Under the pieces are notes generated by a model, which saw only the letters and a list, made by a program, of their open reading frames with translations, searched no databases and was not told where the DNA came from. Source: Glossina fuscipes (Eukaryota > Arthropoda > Insecta > Diptera > Glossinidae). From it: 64,000 nucleotides of DNA. Shown in pieces: positions 13,301-21,006 of the stretch (the first letter of the stretch is position 1; each line of letters opens with the position of its first letter). Location of the stretch: positions 524,576-588,575 of the forward strand of contig NW_023998434.1 in NCBI RefSeq assembly GCF_014805625.2. Reading direction: 5' to 3'. A program made the translations under genes and the position numbers.

Positions 13301-15513
13301 GGACGTTATGTTCTAACATCGACTGGTGATTTGACTATTGTACAAGTGCGACAAACAGATAGCGGTTCATATGTATGCGTAGCTAGTAACGGATTGGGTG
13401 AACCGGTTCGTCGTGAAATTGAACTACAAGTAACAGGTTGGTTTCCAAGTCATTTTTCATTCCGCATTTTGAGGTTAAGGCTTACTTTTCGTTATGTTTT
13501 ACACTAACATTAGTAAGAACGTCTAGTTGGTCTGCACCACAGAAGAGATCGTTCTGTATTAACTTATTTTTTAATTTTAAGAAAACAAAAGAAAATAATG
13601 TATCAGTTTTGGATTACGATTCCTTTACAAAAGATATATTTCTAAAGTTAGCTCAGAATTGTGGGCAAATCGACAGCTTTTGTCAGTTTTACGAAATCAA
13701 CAACATAGAGAATCATAGGGTTAAGCGCCTATCGAATGGAGCTCTGAACTTAAATATAGTCAAAACTTACTGTTCTTTACTAATTAAAGACATTTTGATA
13801 AAGCATAGAAGATACAAGTGACACAAGTTTACCAGTTGAACAAGAACACTTTTGATAAATCATAGTATATTTTAAACAATCTTGCTATGTTCACTATGTC
13901 CAAATAGATGACAACATTGTTTCTTCTCGGAGTCAATTATGTATCTCTTATGTATCTCTTAGCTAGAAAGTACTACAAAAATTAGTCTGCTACAAAAGCT
14001 GTGAGAAGACCGTGGATGTTAAGTGCAGAGGGAATATCTTTAAGGAAACGAGGGCATAAATATTTCTAATGTATGGTAAAGGGTTTACTTTTTTCTATCA
14101 TATTTTCAATAGTTTTGGTTACAGTCGCTCTGGCGCGAGTGCAAATGACACATGAAGCGATTAGGAAATTTCAATTGGATTTACTTTTTTCTTTTCTCTT
14201 TCTATCACTTTATTATAAATGCATGTTCATGCTTGTGCTTGAATCCTAACCGTTGTTGTTGTTGCTATTATTATCGATGTGCTTGTATATGTCACCCTCT
14301 ATTTGTAAACATGCTCTAATCAGAGCCCGTTAATATGCCTGCTTATGTTTACGGTAATAAGAATGCTACACAAATTGTTACCTTAAATAGACCGGCTGTG
14401 GTACGATGCCCTGCTGGTGGACATCCAGCTCCCATGGTTTATTGGTGGCGTAATCGCGAACGTTTGCCTCTAGTACATCAACGCTACGAATTTACACGCG
14501 ACTACTCGTTGCGTTTCCATTCGGTACAATTGTCCGATTTGGGTCCTTATACGTGCCATGTATGGAACCGTGTCAGTACCAGACCGGCCTCTATTAAAAT
14601 AACTTTGAAAGCTTTTGGACCAGCGCGAGCTATCAGCAATGATGAAGCACAATATCTACAATATATTATTGATCCGGCCCAAGCGCCAACTACACAACGC
14701 CCTTCCTATCCATATCGTCCTGCTCGGCCAGTAGCTGTACCACCGCCGGCCGTTTACGAGCCAATTACACCATCAGGTAAGTATTTCAGGCATGTGTTTG
14801 CTTGGTAGCATGCGGTTACTTTATATAGAGTAATGTGGAAATTTAATTTCTTGTGCGAGAGAAAGCATTTCTAATACAATTGATCTTATTGTTTCATTTC
14901 TCTTGTTTATGTTTACAAAAGTGCGAGCCAATGCTGTAATTGGTATGGATCCGAATAATAGTTATACTCCTGGTTCAACCATAACCATTGGCTGTGCAGT
15001 TCAAGGTTATCCTAAACCTAATGTAACGTGGATTAAAGACGATTTGCCCATAGTAACCAGCGAACGCATACAAACCACACAGAGTAAGTATAAGCAAAGC
15101 TTAGTTAAACGAACATCGAATAACGCGTTAAAAATATTTGCGCATTTTATTTAGGTGAACCTTATCGCCTGATCATTACTAATGCAAATGCTGCCGATTC
15201 CGGTAAATACGGTTGCAAAGCAGCGAACAATGTTAGTTACAGTATAAGTGAAGAAACTGTTACAATTGAATGTAAGTTATATTTGGTATTTCTGAAATTC
15301 TCTCACGATAAATGAAAAAAAAAATTGTTCTTCTTCTTGTATTTGTTTATTTATTTATTTTTTTTTTTTGCAGCAACAATTCCACTCAGCAATGACTGTA
15401 TCGACAATGCGCACTTTGCCAATTGTAAGCTGATTGTAGCCGGACGTTATTGTAAAAATAAATATTATGCCAAATTTTGTTGTCGATCGTGTGCTTTAGC
15501 AGGACAACTTTAA
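4241..15513 (+). CDS. Ppn: Papilin, extracellular-matrix ADAMTS-like proteoglycan with Kunitz domains (start exon missing)
   Basis: Seventeen exons join with consistent phases to 2922 residues ending in TAA: 4241-4301, 4383-4561, 4620-5772, 5846-6025, 6087-9954, 10013-10192, 10479-10649, 10742-11544, 11602-11785, 11859-12056, 12123-12293, 12613-13211, 13286-13436, 14324-14776, 14922-15083, 15155-15271, 15374-15513. Borders are GT..AG throughout. Domain order is signal peptide, TSP1 repeat, ADAMTS Cys-rich/spacer, six more TSP1 repeats, acidic and Ser/Thr-rich region, 12 papilin cassettes, 11 Kunitz domains, antistasin/WAP-like Cys cluster, three Ig domains and PLAC. This is the architecture of fly papilin, and the length is close to the roughly 2900 residues of Drosophila Ppn. 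Papilin is a secreted basement-membrane component that in flies is needed for matrix organisation and influences ADAMTS-type metalloproteinases (family knowledge). The start codon is not located, so the 5' limit given is the first exon I can support. Confidence 0.95.
4383..4690 (+). other. Ppn: Papilin thrombospondin type-1 repeat 1
   Basis: After the KRQ stretch the reading frame gives PGGEGDD and then a TSP1 repeat with the WTEWSSPSECSRSCGGG core. It is interrupted by a 58-base intron (4562-4619) and ends with FSCNTQDCPEEE. The CSRTCGGG-type motif and the two Trp residues are diagnostic of group-1 TSP1 repeats in ADAMTS and ADAMTS-like proteins. The exon ends in GC and the next begins with A, restoring an Ala codon. 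Confidence 0.92.
4691..5373 (+). other. Ppn: Papilin ADAMTS-type Cys-rich and spacer region
   Basis: This part of one long exon encodes a Cys-rich module containing DGTRCNDQSLDVCVDGQC, GCDMMLGSDAREDKC and RKCGGDGSTC, followed by a spacer with few cysteines (for example GYNDILLIPMGATNIRV and YYLNGNWRIDFPRP). That is the arrangement between the first and second TSP1 repeats in all ADAMTS-like proteins and papilins. There is no catalytic metalloprotease domain, as expected for papilin. Confidence 0.9.
5374..6570 (+). other. Ppn: Papilin TSP1 repeats 2-7
   Basis: Six further TSP1 repeats follow. Their cores are at about 5380 (WTHMEYGSCSVTCGGG), 5560 (WVSSEWGKCSEGCG), 5750 joined to 5846 (LGPWSP / CDKLCGEG), 6000 joined to 6087 (ISEWSG / CSDCG), 6225 (WFTSEWSKCSAACGKG) and 6415 (WFTGPWGPCSKLCGGG). 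Introns 5773-5845 and 6026-6086 each interrupt a repeat directly before its first CxxC-type cysteine. The fifth repeat has the shortened CSDCG form. Confidence 0.92.
6571..8460 (+). other. Ppn: Papilin acidic and Ser/Thr-rich (mucin-like) region
   Basis: This portion of the 3.9-kb exon begins with a run of Asp/Glu (about 6615-6715) and then continues for over 500 residues made almost only of Ser, Thr, Asp and Glu, with many STDSS and TESST-like steps. It has almost no Cys. Such a stretch is a candidate for dense O-glycosylation and, at its SG dipeptides, glycosaminoglycan attachment, consistent with papilin being a sulphated glycoprotein. It contains a short 18-bp tandem repeat (annotated separately). 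The repetitive codons also create long antisense open frames, which are not genes. Confidence 0.9.
7641..7784 (+). repeat. Coding minisatellite, eight 18-bp units in the papilin Ser/Thr region
   Basis: Eight uninterrupted 18-base units of the form tctacagactcttcagcg, with a few substitutions, encode a repeating STDSS-Val/Met/Ala hexapeptide. Units 4-8 are nearly identical while units 1-3 carry more differences, suggesting recent expansion at the 3' side. Copy number is likely to vary between individuals. Confidence 0.93.
8481..9575 (+). other. Ppn: Twelve papilin cassettes (GCCPD-type Cys repeats)
   Basis: Twelve copies of a roughly 30-residue module read C..(F/Y)GCCPDG.T.A.GPN.EGC. Three lie at 8481-8745. 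A short Thr/Glu-rich spacer (about 8746-8895) contains PTTTTEEPITEE, and nine more copies run from about 8898. Variant cores include GCCHD, GCCRD, GCCPN and KCCPD. These modules are characteristic of insect papilin and carry six cysteines each or share them across borders. The copies differ enough to be old duplications. Confidence 0.9.
9606..12293 (+). other. Ppn: Eleven Kunitz (BPTI-type) domains of papilin
   Basis: Domains begin near 9606, 9784, 10018, 10484, 10753, 10990, 11200, 11370, 11617, 11865 and 12128. Each shows the spacing C..P...G.C......W.Y....C..F.Y.GC.GN.N.F....C...C. Domains 1-2 share the large exon; domain 3 (10013-10192), 4 (10479-10649), 9 (11602-11785), 10 (11859-12056) and 11 (12123-12293) have their own exons; 5-8 share exon 10742-11544. 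Domain 7 has TEC and domain 8 SGCRPN in place of the usual GGC/GGN. Kunitz domains inhibit serine proteases, but individual inhibitory activity cannot be judged here. Confidence 0.93.
12613..13060 (+). other. Ppn: Papilin antistasin-like and WAP-like Cys cluster
   Basis: After a Pro-rich start, the exon encodes CEEYDAECHTLRCPYGL..CQRCECVNPC, an antistasin-like pattern. It is followed by a WAP-type four-disulphide pattern (GECPILTATGGSCSRECYDDADC, then NKCCANGCSFVC) and a Pro/Thr linker. The WAP reading rests on the CxxDxxC and KCCxxGC spacing. This cluster sits between the Kunitz and Ig blocks as in fly papilin. Confidence 0.8.
13061..15271 (+). other. Ppn: Three immunoglobulin domains of papilin
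   Basis: Ig1 spans exons 12613-13211 and 13286-13436 (cores LRCFALGNPAPNVTWF and DSGSYVCVASN). Ig2 is in exon 14324-14776 (VVRCPAGGHPAPMVYWW and DLGPYTCHVWN) followed by a Pro-rich linker. Ig3 spans 14922-15083 and 15155-15271 (IGCAVQGYPKPNVTWI and DSGKYGCKAANN). Each has the two Ig cysteines, the Trp and the D.G.Y.C motif. The donor of 13212 is GTTGGT, a weaker match; the alternative donors would break the frame. The 887-base intron 13437-14323 shows no in-phase exon. Confidence 0.9.
15374..15513 (+). other. Ppn: PLAC domain and stop codon of papilin
   Basis: The last exon encodes a short six-Cys module with DCIDNAHFANCKLIV, RYCKNKYYAKFCCRSC and then ALAGQL-stop. This is the protease-and-lacunin (PLAC) domain that ends papilin, lacunin and several ADAMTS proteins. 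The acceptor follows a long T tract (15353-15370). Confidence 0.92.
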
Positions 15514-15855
15514 TTTTAGCCGTAAAGATAACTTAAATATTATTTTTAACAAAAACTTAGAGCATAATTTAAAAATGAGTCTAGAGATTTTTCAGCACAA
15601 CTTTTCATGTTTTCTTTTTTATTTCGATTTTGTTCTTTTATAAAAGTTAATATTTGTTTTTAAAAAATTAAAAAGTTTTGCTTAGCAATTAAATATTGGA
15701 AATTCTCAGGCCATTTTCGATTGCAGAAAAAAAAGTTATGGTAGAATCTCTATATTAAAACGAACATGAACCAAAAAAAAAAAAAAAATACAAAATGAAA
15801 TGTTTGCTAATAAAAAAGAGACGAATGTTTTTTGATAAAAGATTTCTAATTTTTG

Positions 15856-15888
<33 letters not shown>

Positions 15889-15994
15889 CACTTTTTTTTT
15901 TTTTAATTAATCTCCGCAATGATTTTATTTTAATTTTGTAACAATTAGAAAATTAATTTATAATTTGTTCCTATTTATTGCCCGAGTCAATAAA
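15514..15994 (+). promoter_or_regulatory. Ppn: Papilin 3' untranslated region with poly(A) signals
   Basis: AT-rich sequence follows the stop. AATAAA signals are present at 15809-15814 and 15989-15994; the true cleavage site is not determined. An imperfect TA tract lies at about 15857-15890. Confidence 0.55.
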
Positions 15995-16810
15995 ATAATG
16001 GTAACGCCTGCGATTTACACACAAAATAGTTTAAAGTTTAAGTATTAAAGCAGTTCTTTGCAACAACATTAATATAATAAACTATATATAAATATATAAA
16101 AATGAAAAAAAAAAAGAATTGAAGTAAAATATAAAACAACTAAATAAAAAATAATTAAAATTATCTTGAAATTTTTTTCATGACTTCTAATGCGTTATTG
16201 GGCGAGAGCGCTTTCATTTCAAGTCATTGGCTTTTTTTTTTAATTTTTTTTTTTTTTTTTTTAATCAATAATCTATCATATCGTGAACGCATTGATATCT
16301 GTCCAGTTGTGTCGTATTTTTTATAAAAGCCATACTATGCTTGATGGTTTAAAAACTACTTTAAATAAAATTACTATGAGCCATCCGTTTTATGACAACG
16401 AATTCCACAGAGCCTTTTACTAAGAACTTTTGAATTTAATTCCGTCTGACTTTTTTTTCAACTGTGCAAAGTCAAAGGGCAGGGCACCCAAAGTCTTACA
16501 GCAAAGTTTTTCTCAATGATTGTCTTTCTTTGTTCTTGCTGCTTACCACAGCCACGCAGGTAAACGTAAATTGTTCAGCTCCGCAAAATTTCGCGAATAC
16601 GAAGCGAATAAATCAGCCAATCTTAAGAAAACTTAGCTTTTCTCTTGTTTTCTAAGAAAACCTTTAAACACTTCTTAGTGAGTGGGCAAAAAAATTCAAC
16701 AACCCATATGCGACAGTACAACGGCAAGTGCTTGCATTGCTATGCATTATTCTAAGCGTTAAAAATCTGAAAGCTAAAAGTCATCAGGATGAAGTTATAA
16801 GTTAATAGCT

Positions 16811-16850
16811 GATCCTCAATCATGATAGAGGTCGCTTTATAGGAAATTTA
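16811..16850 (+). repeat. Short fragment of dispersed repeat family C
   Basis: About 40 bases match the internal part of the repeat at 17285-17325: a tcaatca step, then gatagaggtcgctttatagg, then aaattt. The same words occur in reverse complement near 42100. Surrounding sequence does not extend the match. Confidence 0.6.
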
Positions 16851-16999
16851 TGTAGTTAAGCTTTCTACCACTTATAAAATATTTCCCCTTTTCCAAAGGG
16901 CTAATTGTTCTTGAGATGTTAAGGAATTTATTTTGCCTACAAGGAATTTTTTAAGTGTTTATAAAACACTGAGTTTGTTTTTTATTAAATATTGTATAA

Positions 17000-17660
17000 A
17001 AAGAAAAAAAAGAAAAAAATAAATACAAATTTTACTTACCAAATAAATAAAAAAAAAAGTAAGCAAAATTAAATAAATTACTTAATGCTCAAAAAACTCT
17101 TGTAACACTTCTTGTCAACTTATGTGAAAAATTAAATCACCCGCACCCGATGAAAGGTAAACGAAAACTGCCGAGTCTCTATTTCGTCATATATCACATT
17201 CCATTATTCTAAACAAAATAAATATCGTTTTTATTAGAGTTTTCAAAATCGTAAATATAATCCACTCGAAAATTAGTTCTCAAACATCAATCACGATATA
17301 GAGGTCGCTTTATAGGAAATTTGTACTTAGAAGAGTCTCTTTATTTAAAAGTAATTTCTTAAATTTTAATTAATTTTCTAAATCCAATATAAAGCAAAAG
17401 CAACAACAATAATTGAAAAAGTAAGACAATGAATAAAAAGCCTTTTTAATAATTTTCTTAAAAGTAGAAATCGAAGTTTTGGATCGCATTAAGAGTACAA
17501 TACCGTCTCTCATCATCACTTAAAAAGTTACGTTCAGCTTAATATTAAGATTTAGCCAAAAAGTATGCTACAGACTTTTACTGTACGATCTTAGTTCAAA
17601 GCTCGTAAAAGCGATTATTTATGGACATTTAAAAAAAAAATCTCTCGTTCGTTAGGTGAA
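17000..17660 (+). repeat. Dispersed repeat family C, copy 1
   Basis: This segment aligns by eye over more than 600 bases with the reverse complement of 41735-42350. Shared words include cgcacccgatgaaa, catatatcacattcca, gatatagaggtcgcttt, tttctaaatccaatataaa (one base different), atgaataaaaagc and caaaagtatgct-like steps, in the same order and spacing. It is AT-rich and has no open frame. The opposite orientation and separation (one copy intergenic, one inside a dynein intron) suggest a non-coding transposon or the non-coding end of one. No terminal inverted repeat or target duplication was certain. Confidence 0.8.
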
Positions 17661-17789
17661 ATTTTTTTTTTTTTTAGTTAAAAAACATTTAACATGTAGC
17701 AATTATAAGACAATAATAAATTAAAGTAAATTAATGCATACGCGTGTAAAAATTTTTTATAACCTACAGCACTCATGATACAAGGGCAT

Positions 17790-18070
17790 GTTAAGTTTTC
17801 TACGGATGTATGCAACACTCAGAAGAATTCATGATGTGCCCAACTTTTATTGTACCGATTCATTCAGTATTACTTTCTGAATCGATCTACACTTGCATGT
17901 CCGTCTGTCTGTCTCGTTTTCCTTTTTGTTTAACCCACAAGCCGCAAATTTTGAAAGATTTTGATAAAAATTTCACTCAGGCACGAATGCTGTTAAAAAA
18001 GTGGTTCGGATCGAACCGCTTTCCGTATAACACCTTATTACGAAAAGTCGTTATATGAATAATTGCGTTA
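17790..18070 (+). repeat. Interspersed repeat family A, copy 1
   Basis: The copy carries the family landmarks in order: gatgtatgcaacac..cagaag, ttttattgtacc, gaatcgatct, a (GTCT)n step ending the gtccgtctgtctgtctcg run, gcaaattttgaaagattttga, ggttcggatcgaacc and aaaagtcgttatat. The other copies are near 22440, 43505, 59030 (-), 61580 (-) and 61885. Confidence 0.8.
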
Positions 18071-18529
18071 CGCGAAGTAGTATAGGGTATTTGCCGACTT
18101 GCCAAATGATGTAAAATTGAATGCCCTATCTAGGCATGAATGCCTTATCTTTGCTCTTGGCTTTGGGCAAATACATATAAAGAATAATATTTCGTATTCA
18201 TCCCATCGAAACAATATATGAGATGTATCCCTCCCTTCACGGCAGTGAAGGCCAACACATTTTTTTTAGCCAAATTTGATAATTTTTTGCTTAATTTCTT
18301 CACTCAAATATTGTAATAAGTTCGCTCAATACTTGTCGTTAAAGCCGTAGCTTTATTGACGAAAGTAGGTACCTTCATCGCTCTCTTTGAAATTAATTCC
18401 TGCTTTCCAGTCTGCTGTTTTGACTATTCTTCCATCTTAGTTGTGCAGTGCCAAACACCTGTGTGTGCTCTAATACTGTATTTAGACCCATCACCGAAGG
18501 ACGAGAGATGTATTTTATGCGAAGGGCGC

Positions 18530-18840
18530 AGCAAGGTATATATTTTCTTGATCAGCATCAAATTCTGAATTGATTTAAGCATATCCGTCTGTCAGTCTGT
18601 GTAATGTCTCCTGTACACATTGTCCTGGTCGCAAAGTTGAAGCTCCCGGCTTCAAGTTTCCAATAAAAAAAAGTTGGAAGCGATCTGCACATTTCAAAGG
18701 AGACGTTTAGACCGTTCCTCGCTCACTTAGTTATAAATATTTAGTTCTTTCACTTTATTTGTATTTTTTGGGATAACGGCGATGGGTGCAAAAGATTCGG
18801 TCACAACCGAATATACTTTTCTTCTTGTTTTCTCGGTTTT
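18530..18840 (+). repeat. Interspersed repeat family B, copy 1
   Basis: Landmarks are cttgatcagcatcaaattctga, a tccgtctgtcagtctgtgt step, ggtcgcaaagttgaagct, ggcttcaagttt and a right end with ggtcacaaccgaatatac. A diverged second copy starts at 62893. Elements with 'cttgatc...gtccgtctg' cores are common in fly genomes; I cannot assign a named family. Confidence 0.6.
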
Positions 18841-19846
18841 TTTTTGTTTTTTTTAATGAACAATTACGTGTTTTTATAACAAATCATACCACGATGAGCT
18901 TTACAGTCTCACAGTCAGGAAGTAGTCTTGTTTTTCCAACATTAACTTGGTTGGACTAAAACTTCAGAAAGCAGAGATGTTCTCAGTTTATCTTGCACTA
19001 TAGTTGTGTCCTTCGTCCGATGTAACCCATTTTCAAGACCAACCTGCCCGCAAGGAGAAAAGTGATTGCATACTGTTTAAAGCAGATATTACAAAGGACA
19101 TTGCCGTTCTACATAAGCTTTATGGCTCCTAAAGAAATGATTAATTGTGCAATGGCTGCATGGTTCTTAATTGGTATTCATAGTTTCTTAACCCATCCAT
19201 GTCGCAAGTTTGAAGCCCATTGCGCTCTTCCGGGGATTCTTTTAACTGTGAGACTATAAGACTCGTCGTGGTAAAATATGTTAGTGAAACGAAAAAGTAA
19301 TCCTTTCTTTCCTTACTTTTAGAGATTATGGCTAACTACGAATTTTCCAATTTGTTTTTTTTTCTTTCCCTTAATTGTTAATTTAAAGGAAAGTCAAAAA
19401 AACAATTTTTTTTTTTTGGTGAATGCAAGTGAAATAATCGAAATGAAGATCAAAGGAAGAAGAAGAAATCAAAGAAGATCAAAATTCATATGAATCTCAA
19501 GGGCTCACCGTGATTGGACTATGACTAAAACTATCAACATACCGTTAGCAATTGCATTAAAATACCAAACCAGATTTAAAAAAGTACTTTCTTAACTAAA
19601 AAAAAAGTACTTTGTTTAAACAACAAGTAAACCTTTTATATAACAACACTGTGAGAAATATTGATTTTTCTAACGGTTAAAGCAAAATCCATCAAGGCAC
19701 AGCTGTTTTCCATAAAAGCACATGCGTGTTGGAAAAAAATAAAAAAATAATATATATATATATATATAGATGTGTAAATAAGAATAAATTTTTGTTAAAA
19801 AGAAAAAGGAGGAAATTTTTGAAGCATTTTTAACTATATACAGAGA

Positions 19847-20819
19847 ATGCCTTTCCTAGAGGATAGTGGAATAGAAAGCGAGGATAAACCCTCTTTAATA
19901 AACGAAGATAATGAAATGGTAAGCAATTTTGTGTGATACTTGCATGCAAATCTCTTCTGCTTTTCTTTTTAATATTTGACTTTTTACTTTTTTTTTTCGC
20001 TCCTGTAAATAAATGAAAAGTTAACAACAACAACTACGGACCTACGTCTTACAAATGAAACATCCGAGCATATGGCTGATTTGGAAGTGGTCTTCAAAGG
20101 TTCTATTTGCCAAAACACGCAATCATGCGCTACTATGTATAAAGCGTCGAAAGATTTATCAATTGTAGATCATCATCATCATCATCATCATCATCAGCAT
20201 GACAGCAACAGTGACATTGAAGATCACATACAGCCACCAAATACTTGCAGAATATTACAACGTAAATTGGAATTAAAAGTGGAAAGAGCTAAACGTAATT
20301 ACAATCAATATCAAGAAGAAAATGTAAGTTTCCGGTGGGATAGTGAAGGAAGGGAGGATCCAGCCTTTTTCATATTATATTTTCAATTTTAAAACTTATC
20401 TCATATTCTGCTTGTTATTTAGAAACGAAAATCTCAATCATCTACCTTAATACCGATTAGCCGATTACCAATACCGGGCGAGAGTCAGCACAAACCTTTA
20501 GTGGATTACAATAGTGAAAGGTAAGACTTATGATGAATGTTTTTGTGGAAGAAAATTAAATAAAATTTCGTTTTTTTTTTTTTTTTTTTTTAGCGACGAT
20601 GGCGAGGAAGTTTCATTTTTTCCGCACAATGAACAACGTAAACAACGTATGAATAAAAAATGTCCAGAACTTAGCGATACTTTTAGTATACAGGAAATGA
20701 TTATCGATTCGGATTTAGAATCGAACGATTCACAAAATCTAGAATTATTAACGCCACGTTTAAAAAAATCATTTATCGATCAGTTAAGCGGATGTTTTTG
20801 TTTCCCGCATAACAGTTAA
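19847..20819 (+). CDS. Four-exon gene for an unrecognised 232-residue protein
   Basis: Exons 19847-19918, 20021-20323, 20423-20520 and 20594-20819 join with GT..AG borders and consistent phases to a 232-residue product. The start ATG has A at -3 and an in-frame stop 27 bases upstream with no other ATG between. The protein is hydrophilic, with no signal peptide or membrane segment. It starts MPFLEDSGIESED, has a Thr run at 26-30, eight His at 75-82, a basic and probably helical stretch at about 100-125 (RILQRKLELKVERAKRNYNQ), an acidic DSDLESNDSQ part and a Cys/Phe-rich C-terminus (SGCFCFPHNS). I do not recognise the family. Its codon-level regularity and four clean introns argue that it is real. 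It is convergent with the dynein gene. Confidence 0.75.
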
Positions 20820-20848
20820 TAGAATTGAAAATTTTAAAAAACAAAAAA

Positions 20849-20860
20849 AATAAAAATAAA
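20849..20860 (+). promoter_or_regulatory. Poly(A) signals of the small four-exon gene
   Basis: Two overlapping-range AATAAA hexamers, at 20849-20854 and 20855-20860, lie 30-40 bases after the stop codon, followed by T-rich and A-rich tracts. Confidence 0.55.
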
Positions 20861-20886
20861 ATTCATTTAGCTTCGAAAGGCTTTTT

Positions 20887-20892
20887 TTTATT
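20887..20892 (-). promoter_or_regulatory. Dhc98D: Poly(A) signal of the dynein gene
   Basis: TTTATT on the plus strand is AATAAA on the minus strand, about 115 bases after the dynein stop at 21007. It sits inside the likely 3' end of the opposite gene, so the two transcripts probably overlap or abut. Confidence 0.45.
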
Positions 20893-21006
20893 AATATTTT
20901 CCTTCCTTTTTTTTTTTTTTTTTATACACACACACACAGTAGCAAAAAAAAAAAAAAAAAAAAAAAATTCATCAATCAATTTAGAAAAAAAGGATGTATT
21001 TTTCAA

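Larger units (their letters stand above)
15995..19846. other. Intergenic stretch between papilin and the small four-exon gene
   Basis: No gene is recognised. The segment holds A/T homopolymer tracts (about 16228-16262 and 17630-17680), the copies of interspersed repeats described separately (16811-16850, 17000-17660, 17790-18070, 18530-18840) and a short TA tract at 19751-19768. The promoter of the downstream gene should lie near its right end, but no TATA box or initiator stands out. Confidence 0.5.

Noticed and set aside
13438..13821. 127-codon open frame in a papilin intron
   Set aside because: Not in frame with the preceding exon, no domain, and the flanking exons already join in phase as an intact protein.
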